A DNA stretch of 12,906 nucleotides, taken from an uncultured Collinsella sp. (lineage in GTDB: Bacteria; Actinomycetota; Coriobacteriia; Coriobacteriales; Coriobacteriaceae). The position numbers and the translations under genes were made by a program. The DNA lies in assembly GCA_902475245.1 (NCBI GenBank), contig CABRYP010000044.1, positions 1 to 12,906 of the forward strand, written 5' to 3'. Positions 6,549-12,906 of this stretch are shown here, one piece after another (the stretch's first letter is position 1; every line of letters begins with the position of its first letter). The notes below the pieces were generated by a model. That model made no database searches, was not told the DNA's origin, and worked only from the letters and a program-made list of their open reading frames with translations.

Positions 6549-6579
6549 AGCCGCTGACATTGTGTCGGCGGCTTTTTTT
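6549..6579 (+). terminator. Rho-independent terminator after tRNA-Ala
   Basis: An 11-pair stem (6549-6559 with 6563-6573, one T/G wobble) with loop TTG is followed by a run of seven Ts (6573-6579, the first also closing the stem). It lies 15 bases after the tRNA. It also ends just before the ribosome binding site of the next gene, so readthrough would be needed for co-transcription. Confidence 0.92.
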
Positions 6580-6597
6580 AAAAGAAAGGGCTGCACT

Positions 6598-7017
6598 ATG
6601 GCCGAGCTTGAGTCCCAACCATTGTCTGACGAGGAGCGCGCCGAGTTGGAAGAGCTCCGCGCCGAGAAGGCCCGCCGCGAGGAGCAGGAAAAGGCTCGTC
6701 GCGAGCGTGAGGAGCTGGTCGCCCTGCGCGCCGAGCGTGCGAAGGCCGATGAGGCCGCTGCCAAGGCCGCATCCGAGCCGGCGCCCTCCGCGTCCAAACC
6801 TCAGCCTAAAAAAGTCGCTCGTCCCAAGCCCGTCGATTCTAAGCCGAGCCGTGACGAGATGACGTTTGCCCAGCGCATGGTCACCTCTAAAGAGCCTGTG
6901 GACGAGGACGATATCCCCGGCATGCCGCCGGCTCAAAAGCTCATCATCGCGCTCGCCCTGATTGGGTTTATCGTCTTTATGGGCTACACGATCACGGGCA
7001 GCATGGGGCTGCACTAA
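6598..7017 (+). CDS. Tail-anchored coiled-coil protein of unknown function
   Basis: I do not recognise a named family. The 139-residue protein has three zones. Residues 8-58 are very rich in Glu, Arg, Lys and Ala with heptad-like spacing, a likely coiled coil. Residues 59-112 are Pro-, Lys- and Ser-rich and probably disordered. Residues 114-133 (KLIIALALIGFIVFMGYTIT) form one hydrophobic membrane helix, followed by only six residues. With no signal peptide, it is probably anchored by its C-terminus with the bulk in the cytoplasm. ATG 6598 is preceded by GAAAGGG (6584-6590) at seven bases. The gene sits between the tRNA terminator and pncB (83-base gap), and codon use matches the neighbours, so it is probably a real gene. 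Confidence 0.8.
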   Translation: MAELESQPLSDEERAELEELRAEKARREEQEKARREREELVALRAERAKADEAAAKAASEPAPSASKPQPKKVARPKPVDSKPSRDEMTFAQRMVTSKEPVDEDDIPGMPPAQKLIIALALIGFIVFMGYTITGSMGLH

Positions 7018-7100
7018 CCGAACCGCACCCGGCGCCCCGCTCGCGTATTCCGCACCGCCCAACCCTCAACCTCTGTACAACATATTCGAAAGGTCGCCCC

Positions 7101-8606
7101 ATGGCTTTGACCGACATCTCGCATCCCACCGACATCGCAATGCTCACCGATCTGTACGAGCTCACTATGGCCCAGGGCCTGTGGGAGAGCGGTAAAGCCA
7201 ATGAGCAAGGTTGTTTTACGGCGTTTTACCGCGACCATCCGTTTGGTAGCGCGTACGCCGTTATGTGCGGCACCGCCGAGCTTCCCGAGCTCGTCGAGAA
7301 TCTACGTTTTACGTCCGAGGATATCGAGTACCTAGCCTCGCTTCAGGCTCCCGCCGGCGGTGCGATGTTTAAACCCGCATTCCTCGACTACCTGCGCAAC
7401 TTCCGCGCGCACGTGAACATTGACGCCGTGCCCGAGGGCGAGCTCGTTTTTCCGCGCGAGCCCATGGTGCGCGTTACCGGTCCGGCGCTGGAGTGCCAGC
7501 TGCTCGAGACGGCGCTGCTCAACATCGTCGGCTTCCAGACGCTCGTCGCCACCAAGACGGCGCGCGTGGTGTTGGCGGCGGATGGCCGTCCCGTCGCCGA
7601 GTTTGGCCTGCGCCGCGCCCAGGGTCCCGATGGCGGTCTGGCCGTCGCCCGCGCAAGCTATGTGGCCGGCTGCTCGTCCACGTCTAACGTCCTTGCCGGG
7701 CGCCGTTACGGTATCCCCGTCTTTGGCACACACGCGCACAGCTGGGTGATGAGCTTTGACTCCGAGCTCGAGGCCTTCCGCGCCTTTGCCAAGTCGAGCC
7801 CCAAGAATTGCACGCTGCTCATCGACACCTACGATGTGCGCGAGGGCTGCGAGCATGCCATTACGGTTGCCAAGGAGATGGAGGCGGCGGGCGAGCGCCT
7901 GTCGGCTATTCGCATTGACTCGGGCGACCTGGCCAAGCTCTCCAAGTATGTCCGCGGTCGTTTTGATGCCGAGGGCCTACCTTATGTGGGAATCTCGGTG
8001 TCCAACGACCTGGACGAGTACACGATTCAGTCGCTGCTCGACCAGGGCGCGCCCATCGACAGCTTTGGCGTGGGCACCAAGCTCGCGACCTGCTACGATC
8101 AGCCGGCGCTGGGCGGCGTGTACAAGCTTTCCGCCCGTCGTGCGAGCGATGCGGACCCGTGGACGCCGGTGGTGAAGCTCTCCGAGCAGCCCTACAAGCG
8201 CACGATTCCGGGCGTGCAGCGAGTGCGCCGCTATTACGACGGCTTTGGCGGCCCGGTCTGCGACATGATCTATGACGAGGACCATCTGGCGGGGGAGGGC
8301 GCCGCGCGCGGCAATACCCTCGTGGCCGTGAACGATGCCGCCCTGGTAACCGATGTGTCGGAGCTTGAGTATCGCGAGCTGCTGGTGCCGATCGTGCGCG
8401 ATGGCAGTGCGGTGGCTCCGCGTGAGAGCATCGAGGACGCGCGCGAGCGCTGTGCTTGGGCGCTCGATCATCTGGACGCGGCTTTTAAGCGCTTCCTGTA
8501 TCCGCAGACCTACGTGGTGGGTATGGAACAGGGCCTGGCCCAGGTGCGCGACGAGCTCGTGCGCAAGAACATGGCCGCGGCATCGGCTTTCCCCTGGGCA
8601 AAATGA
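7101..8606 (+). CDS. pncB: Nicotinate phosphoribosyltransferase
   Basis: The enzyme makes nicotinate mononucleotide from nicotinate and PRPP, usually coupled to ATP hydrolysis, in the Preiss-Handler route to NAD. The 501-residue protein has the family signatures in order: TDLYELTMAQG (residues 16-26), EFGLRRAQGPDGG (167-179), GTHAHSWVMSF (209-219, with the histidine region phosphorylated in this family), LIDTYDVREG (240-249), IRIDSGDL (270-277), SNDLDE (301-306) and GVGTKL (323-328). ATG 7101 has AAAGG seven bases upstream. It may be co-transcribed with the small gene upstream and proB downstream (gaps of 83 and 80 bases). The stop TGA at 8604-8606 is the first triplet of a degenerate repeat unit. 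Confidence 0.97.
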   Translation: MALTDISHPTDIAMLTDLYELTMAQGLWESGKANEQGCFTAFYRDHPFGSAYAVMCGTAELPELVENLRFTSEDIEYLASLQAPAGGAMFKPAFLDYLRNFRAHVNIDAVPEGELVFPREPMVRVTGPALECQLLETALLNIVGFQTLVATKTARVVLAADGRPVAEFGLRRAQGPDGGLAVARASYVAGCSSTSNVLAGRRYGIPVFGTHAHSWVMSFDSELEAFRAFAKSSPKNCTLLIDTYDVREGCEHAITVAKEMEAAGERLSAIRIDSGDLAKLSKYVRGRFDAEGLPYVGISVSNDLDEYTIQSLLDQGAPIDSFGVGTKLATCYDQPALGGVYKLSARRASDADPWTPVVKLSEQPYKRTIPGVQRVRRYYDGFGGPVCDMIYDEDHLAGEGAARGNTLVAVNDAALVTDVSELEYRELLVPIVRDGSAVAPRESIEDARERCAWALDHLDAAFKRFLYPQTYVVGMEQGLAQVRDELVRKNMAAASAFPWAK

Positions 8607-8634
8607 TCCGCATGCGACGGAGGAAAGCGGACTA
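8601..8634 (+). repeat. Single degenerate REP-like unit
   Basis: Bases 8601-8631 match the left arm at 1618-1648 at 25 of 31 positions without gaps. The block GACGGAGGAAA and the leading AAATGATCC are both kept at the same spacing. The far end reads CGGACTA instead of CGGATCA, so its self-pairing has decayed. No partner unit is visible. It overlaps the end of pncB and fills part of the gap before proB. Confidence 0.7.
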
Positions 8635-8686
8635 TATTCTCGCTCACCCGTTCGCTCGCTTGCTCAGCATTCGATTGGTTTGACGT

Positions 8687-9814
8687 ATGACGACTTCTTA
8701 TAAAACGATGGTGGTAAAGATCGGCTCGTCCACGGTGGTGGGCGCCGATGGCAAGGTTAACCGCGCCTTTATCGGCGGGCTGGCCGATCAGGCTGCTGTC
8801 CTGCGCAAGCTCGGCTGGCGTCTGGTCGTGGTGAGTTCGGGCGCCATCGCCTGTGGCTATCCCGTGCTGGGCTTCGACCGCAAACCGGTCGGTGACCTGC
8901 CGAGCCTGCAGGCCTGCGCCTCGGCCGGTCAGTGCATCATCTCGTCGGCCTACGACGAGGAGTTCCATGCACGTGATCTGCTCACCTCGCTCGTGCTGCT
9001 CACACGTCACGACACGGCGCGTCGCACGTCCTATCTGCACGCGCGCGACGCCCTGCTGCGTCTGGTGGAGCTGGGCGTGGTGCCGGTCGTCAACGAGAAC
9101 GACACCGTCACCGTCGATGAGATCAAGTTCGGCGACAACGACACGCTGGCGGCGCTCGTGAGCTGCCTGGTTTCCGCCGACCTGTGCGTGACGCTGTCCG
9201 ACATCGACGGCCTCTACACCGCCAATCCGCATGAGGACCCCACGGCCGAGTTTGTCCCTGTCGTGCATAAGATCGATGCCAAGATCATCGCCTCGGCGGG
9301 CGATTCTTCGACCTCGGTGGGCACGGGCGGCATGATCACTAAGATCCGCGCGAGCCGCATTCTGATGACGGCGGGCATTCAGAGCGTGATTTGCTCGGGC
9401 GAGGAGCCCGATGCGCTCGTGCGCCTTGCCCGCGGCGAGAGCGTGGGCACGCTGTTCGACCCGCCGGCTGAGCGCCTGGATATTGCGCCCCGCAAGCTGT
9501 GGATTGCGCTGGGCGACAAGGCCCACGGCTCGGTGACGGTCGATGACGGTGCCGCGAAAGCTCTGGTCGGCCACGGGTCGTCCCTGCTTGCGGTTGGTAT
9601 TCGTGAGGTCGATGGCGAGTTTGCCGAGGGTGATGTGCTCGACGTGTGCGACCCGAGCGGCATGGTTGTCGCGCGCGGTATCGCCGAGGCCGATTCGGAC
9701 GTGTTGGAACTTGCTGCCGGCCGCCGCCAGGACCAGATCGCCAGCAACCGCCTGCTCGCAAACCTGGCCGAGAAGCCTGCGATTCACCGAGATAATTTAA
9801 TCGTCTTCGCCTAA
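8687..9814 (+). CDS. proB: Glutamate 5-kinase
   Basis: This enzyme phosphorylates the gamma-carboxylate of glutamate with ATP, the first and usually proline-inhibited step of proline synthesis. The 375-residue protein has the amino-acid-kinase domain: VVKIGSST (9-16), VVSSGAIACGY (48-58), VPVVNENDTV (132-141), FGDNDTLAA (148-156), LSDIDGLYTANP (170-181) and GTGGMITKI (212-220). A C-terminal PUA domain follows from about residue 268. Length and architecture are those of full ProB. ATG 8687 is taken as the start, though no ribosome binding site is seen; ATG 8708 (seven residues later) is the alternative and is no better. The partner enzyme gene proA is at 11529-12815, separated by one minus-strand gene. 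Confidence 0.97.
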   Translation: MTTSYKTMVVKIGSSTVVGADGKVNRAFIGGLADQAAVLRKLGWRLVVVSSGAIACGYPVLGFDRKPVGDLPSLQACASAGQCIISSAYDEEFHARDLLTSLVLLTRHDTARRTSYLHARDALLRLVELGVVPVVNENDTVTVDEIKFGDNDTLAALVSCLVSADLCVTLSDIDGLYTANPHEDPTAEFVPVVHKIDAKIIASAGDSSTSVGTGGMITKIRASRILMTAGIQSVICSGEEPDALVRLARGESVGTLFDPPAERLDIAPRKLWIALGDKAHGSVTVDDGAAKALVGHGSSLLAVGIREVDGEFAEGDVLDVCDPSGMVVARGIAEADSDVLELAAGRRQDQIASNRLLANLAEKPAIHRDNLIVFA

Positions 9815-9828
9815 CCAATTGACGCTGC

Positions 9829-9926
9829 AAACGCCCCTAAGCGGCAATCTGACGTTCAATCGTCGGGCATGACCAAAAGGTCAATGTCCTCCTCTTTCAC
9901 GTCACTTTGCTCGCTTAGGGGCGTTT
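9829..9926. terminator. Nested palindrome, likely bidirectional terminator
   Basis: Perfect 15-base arms (9829-9843 and 9912-9926) enclose 68 bases. Those contain a second pair TGACGT/ACGTCA (9850-9855 with 9899-9904) and a third TGACC/GGTCA near 9870-9883. The right arm ends in TTTT and the left begins with AAA, so it can act in both directions. It lies 14 bases past the proB stop and 70 bases past the end of the converging hydrolase gene. The long internal insert is unusual for a simple terminator. Confidence 0.65.
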
Positions 9927-9996
9927 TCGCTTTCCGTCCTCTACCTGCGGCATCGTCATTGCCGGTACTTGTCCGGCACTTGGGGACATTCCTTTG

Positions 9997-11415
9997 CTAG
10001 AAGATCCGGCGCAGGTCTCCGCGGTTGAGGGCTTCGTCGAAGAGGTGCTTGAATACCACGCTGCCGTGCAGGCCGTCGTGCTCGAACTCGTTCGTCACCC
10101 AGGCATGCGAGTTGCCCACGCGGCTGAGCGTGTCGAGCTGCATGCCCGAGTCCACGTACATGTCATCGAAGTACACGGCGGCCTGGAGCGGCACTTCGTT
10201 GCATGCTAGGCGCTGCGGATCGTAGATCTTGTCCCAGCTCGTGTCTTCCATCAGCAGGTCCATGGCGGGCTTGAAGGGCTTGAGTTCGGGCATCTGCTCA
10301 AACATCCACGGGAACATGGCCTCGCCGGTAAACATGAGCGGGCGCGCGAGGGTGTCGAACTCGGCACGGTGTGCCTTCTCTTCTGCCGCGGCCCAGCGAA
10401 TGGGCATGGTGTCGCCGTCGGCGTAGATGAACTCCTGCAGCGTCCAGTACAGCGGGTTTGTGCGCGTGTTGGTGCGCTCGAAGGCGCGCATCAAAAAGCT
10501 GTCTGATACCGACGTTCCGCAGCTCAGCGTGCCGTCGCCGTCAACAAAAGCATGGTCGATAATCCAGTGCATGCGCTCAAAGCTCGGCTTCATACCAAAG
10601 TCGCTTCCCATGAGCTGCAGGCGCTCAACCGTCATCGGCGAGCCGTCGGGCAGTGCGGGCTTTTGCTCCTCGATCGCATCGGCCAGCGCCGCCACGCGCT
10701 CGACATCGGCGGGGTAGCGGTCGTAGTACTGCTGCGTCTTTGCTGCCATGCGCGGGAAGGTGTGTGCGTAGACCTCGCTGGCGCTCGCCGGCACGTGCGG
10801 AATGCCGCCGCAGGTAAAGCTTGCCGCCACGCCCTCGGGGAAGAGCGACAGATAACTCAACGTCAAAAAGCCGCCGTAGCTCTGCCCGAGTGTGACCCAT
10901 GGCTTGCCGCCAAAGCCCACCAGGCGCAGGTACTCAAAATCGCGCACGATGGAGCTGGCGAGGTGACGCTTGAGGAAGTCCGCCTGCGAGCGTGCGGCAT
11001 CGGAGCCGGCTGCCGTCGCGCACTCGCCCAGTGCGGCAATCGTGCGCCCGTCTACGCAGCTGCTGCGTCCGGTGCCGCGCTGGTCGGGCAGGACGATGCG
11101 GAAGTGCTTGACGGCTTCCTCGATCCAGCCATCGCTGGTGGGCGACAGCGGACGCGGGCTTTCGCCGCCGGGGCCGCCCTGCAAAAAGAGGAGCAGCGGT
11201 AAATCATCGTTGATGCGGTCGGGTGCGCAAACCACGCGGTAGAAAAGCTTGATGCTCTCGGGCGCGCCGGCGATGGGCGCCGGCATGGCGCCGCGGCGCA
11301 TGGTGCTGCCGACGGCCAAAAGCATTGGCTCAAGGCCGCGCCAGTCAAGGGGGACATCGATGCTGTGGTCCTCGACATACAGGCCGGGGATGTGGTATGA
11401 AGTGATGAGCGCCAT
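9997..11415 (-). CDS. Alpha/beta hydrolase, prolyl aminopeptidase-like (S33)
   Basis: The 472-residue protein has the marks of peptidase family S33. QGGPGG (residues 79-84) corresponds to the HGGPG oxyanion loop, and PDQRGTGRSS (110-119) is the DQRGTGRS signature of prolyl aminopeptidases. GQSYGGFLTL (177-186) carries the nucleophile Ser179. Candidate Asp417/Asp418 (VYFDDMYVD) and His450 (HDGLHG) complete the triad. The segment between, about 205-390, is a large cap like that of the longer prolyl aminopeptidases. The likely role is releasing N-terminal proline from cytoplasmic peptides. No signal peptide is seen. The start at 11415 has GGAAG six bases upstream; the frame is open to 11505. It sits between proB and proA on the opposite strand, which supports a proline-supply role. 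Substrate specificity remains inferred. Confidence 0.9.
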   Translation of the reverse strand: MALITSYHIPGLYVEDHSIDVPLDWRGLEPMLLAVGSTMRRGAMPAPIAGAPESIKLFYRVVCAPDRINDDLPLLLFLQGGPGGESPRPLSPTSDGWIEEAVKHFRIVLPDQRGTGRSSCVDGRTIAALGECATAAGSDAARSQADFLKRHLASSIVRDFEYLRLVGFGGKPWVTLGQSYGGFLTLSYLSLFPEGVAASFTCGGIPHVPASASEVYAHTFPRMAAKTQQYYDRYPADVERVAALADAIEEQKPALPDGSPMTVERLQLMGSDFGMKPSFERMHWIIDHAFVDGDGTLSCGTSVSDSFLMRAFERTNTRTNPLYWTLQEFIYADGDTMPIRWAAAEEKAHRAEFDTLARPLMFTGEAMFPWMFEQMPELKPFKPAMDLLMEDTSWDKIYDPQRLACNEVPLQAAVYFDDMYVDSGMQLDTLSRVGNSHAWVTNEFEHDGLHGSVVFKHLFDEALNRGDLRRIF

Positions 11416-11528
11416 GTAATGCTTCCATTCGTTGCGGTGTTTCGGGTTGACCAATTCTACCGCCGTCGGCGAGGATGCGCATAAATCGGCTACCATGGTT
11501 GGCAAACATCTAAGAGAAAGGGCCGTCC

Positions 11529-12815
11529 ATGTCGGTCGATATAGCCACGTACGTTCACGATCTTGCCGTCGAGGCCAAGGCCGCTTCTGCCGCGCTTGCC
11601 ACGGCGAGCGATGCCCAGCGCCAGGAGGCCGTGCGCGCCATGGCCGCGGCGCTGCGCGATGGTGTCGATTGCATCATTGCCGCCAACGAGCTCGATATGT
11701 CTGCCGCGCGCGATGCGGGCACCTCGGCGGGGCTCCTCGACCGCCTGCTGCTGACGCCCGAGCGCGTTGAGGGCATGGCCGCCGGCCTGGAGAAGCTCGC
11801 TGAGTTGCCCGATCCCGTCGGCCGCGTGCTCGATCACCGCGTGCTTGCAAGCGGTGTGGACCTTACGCGCGTGAGTGTGCCGCTGGGCCTGGTCGCCATG
11901 GTCTACGAGGCGCGCCCCAACGTGACGGCCGACGCTGCTGGCATCTGCATCCGCACCGGCAACGCCTGCATCCTGCGCGGCGGTTCGCTGGCCTATCACT
12001 CGTGCGCCATGATTGCCGAGCTGCTGGCCGATGCGCTTGAAGCCCAAGGCTTCCCGCGCGAGGCCGTGTCGATGATCGAGTCTACCGACCGCGAGGCCAC
12101 CGGCGAGCTCATGAAGCTCCGCGGCATCGTCGATGTGCTCATTCCGCGTGGCGGTGCGGGCCTGATTCAGCGCTGCGTGCGCGAGTCGCTCGTTCCGGTG
12201 ATCGAGACGGGCACGGGCAACTGCCACATCTACGTGCATGAGTCGGCCGACTTCGATAAAGCGCTCAACATTATCGTCAATGCCAAGACCCAGCGCGTGG
12301 GCGTGTGCAATGCCGCCGAGTCGCTGCTGGTCGACCGCGCCGTGGCCGACGCGTTTTTGCCCGCGGCTGTGGCTGTGCTGCACGACCACGGCGTGCTCAT
12401 TCACGGCGACGAGGCCACGTGCGCCACATGCGCCGATTCCGGTCTTGCCGAGGGTGATGACTACGTCGCCGCGACTGAGGAGGACTGGGGTCGCGAGTAC
12501 CTGGCTCTCGAGATGAGCGTGAAGGTCGTGGCAAACGAGGACGAGGCCATCGCACACATCAACCGCTACGGCACGATGCACTCCGAGGCCATCGTTGCCG
12601 AGGACGCGGATGCTTGCGAGCGCTTCCTGGATGCGGTCGATGCCTCGGCCGTGTACGCCAACGCCAGCACGCGCTTCACCGACGGCGGCGAGTTTGGCCT
12701 GGGTGCCGAGATCGGCATCTCGACCCAAAAGCTCCACGCCCGCGGCCCCTTCGCCGCCGAGGCCCTCACCACCTACAAATACAAGCTCCGCGGTACCGGT
12801 CAGGTTCGCCCCTAA
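11529..12815 (+). CDS. proA: Gamma-glutamyl phosphate reductase
   Basis: This NADPH-dependent enzyme reduces gamma-glutamyl phosphate to glutamate semialdehyde, the step after ProB. The 428-residue length is typical. Motifs in order are VPLGLVAMVYEARPNVT (117-133), LRGGSLAYHS (149-158), ETGTGNCHIYV (226-236), QRVGVCNAAESLLV (255-268) with catalytic Cys260, and the closing signature STRFTDGGEFGLGAEIGIST (380-399). ATG 11529 is preceded by AGAAAGGG at about seven bases. The 113-base divergent gap to the hydrolase must hold promoters for one or both genes, but I see no convincing -35/-10 pair. No intrinsic terminator follows before the terminal repeat begins 14 bases after the stop. Confidence 0.98.
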   Translation: MSVDIATYVHDLAVEAKAASAALATASDAQRQEAVRAMAAALRDGVDCIIAANELDMSAARDAGTSAGLLDRLLLTPERVEGMAAGLEKLAELPDPVGRVLDHRVLASGVDLTRVSVPLGLVAMVYEARPNVTADAAGICIRTGNACILRGGSLAYHSCAMIAELLADALEAQGFPREAVSMIESTDREATGELMKLRGIVDVLIPRGGAGLIQRCVRESLVPVIETGTGNCHIYVHESADFDKALNIIVNAKTQRVGVCNAAESLLVDRAVADAFLPAAVAVLHDHGVLIHGDEATCATCADSGLAEGDDYVAATEEDWGREYLALEMSVKVVANEDEAIAHINRYGTMHSEAIVAEDADACERFLDAVDASAVYANASTRFTDGGEFGLGAEIGISTQKLHARGPFAAEALTTYKYKLRGTGQVRP

Positions 12816-12829
12816 ACCTCTCGCAAACG

Positions 12830-12906
12830 AAAAACCACCACAAAGGGGACAGTGAACTGCGCCCCGAAACTTGGACTGAATAAATAGCGACTACGCCGCA
12901 AGGGCC
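12830..12906. repeat. Right copy of perfect 77-bp terminal inverted repeat
   Basis: This is the exact reverse complement of bases 1-77. On the plus strand it starts with AAAAACCACCACAAAGG and the GGGGACAG core, then runs to the last base of the window. The sequence after the core is not seen elsewhere in the window apart from the left copy. Confidence 0.97.

Noticed and set aside
7018..7100. NAD-related riboswitch before pncB
   Set aside because: The 83 bases contain no clear stems beyond chance and no motif I recognise from NAD riboswitch classes.
8510..9787. Long minus-strand open frame opposite proB
   Set aside because: It is a shadow of proB, with composition dominated by Arg, His, Ala and Gly and no recognisable domain. 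The same applies to the frame at 11490-12737 opposite proA and to 5287-6384 opposite the radical SAM gene.
9829..9926. Integron-type attC site
   Set aside because: The arms lack the GTTRRRY and RYYYAAC core sites, and no integrase gene is in the window.
9961..9996. Another GGGGAC element (small GCCGG/CCGGC stem, then GGGGACATTCC)
   Set aside because: Only the core is shared with the repeat families. Unit length, arms and ends are missing, so a chance match or an old remnant cannot be told apart.
1..12906. CRISPR array, phage or defence system
   Set aside because: No regularly spaced direct repeats, cas, phage, toxin-antitoxin or restriction genes are visible. All clear genes are housekeeping or regulatory.

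Overview
The window looks like chromosomal DNA of a high-GC Gram-positive gut actinobacterium. The gene content and the very GC-rich codon use fit Coriobacteriia, and the dispersed short repeats with a GGGGAC core make a Collinsella-type genome my best guess. That is inference, because no rRNA or species marker is present. Most genes are housekeeping: a MarR-type regulator, a DegV fatty-acid-binding protein, a single-domain alkyltransferase, tryptophanyl-tRNA synthetase, a WecA/TagO-type glycan-lipid initiator, a PflX-type radical SAM protein, tRNA-Ala(CGC), nicotinate phosphoribosyltransferase, glutamate 5-kinase, a prolyl-aminopeptidase-like hydrolase and gamma-glutamyl phosphate reductase.

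Layout. Bases 1-2062 carry marR, degV and the alkyltransferase gene on the plus strand, with a 90-bp perfect palindrome between the last two. Bases 2063-2455 have no protein gene but hold several strong hairpins, ending in the trpS terminator. trpS (2456-3505) and the wecA/tagO-type gene (3644-4843) lie on the minus strand. Bases 4900-5370 hold two outward promoters and a structured minus-strand RNA that I read as a probable 6S RNA. Bases 5371-9814 run on the plus strand: the radical SAM gene, a repeat pair, tRNA-Ala with its own promoter and terminator, a small tail-anchored coiled-coil protein, pncB and proB. An S33-type hydrolase on the minus strand (9997-11415) sits between proB and proA (11529-12815).

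Functional links. proB and proA make the first two enzymes of proline synthesis from glutamate. The hydrolase between them looks like an enzyme that releases N-terminal proline from peptides, so the right third of the window is plausibly a proline-supply neighbourhood. pncB feeds nicotinate into NAD synthesis. The wecA/tagO-type enzyme starts a cell-surface glycopolymer on undecaprenyl phosphate.

The most unusual signals are non-coding. (i) The window begins and ends with a perfect 77-bp inverted repeat. (ii) A family of 31-base units keeps a GGGACGG core while its outer arms change in a compensated way. Two units lie head to head in each of two elements, and a unit supplies the TGA stop codon of two separate genes. 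(iii) There is a candidate 6S RNA. (iv) A three-tier nested palindrome follows proB. I found no phage, conjugation, CRISPR or defence gene.
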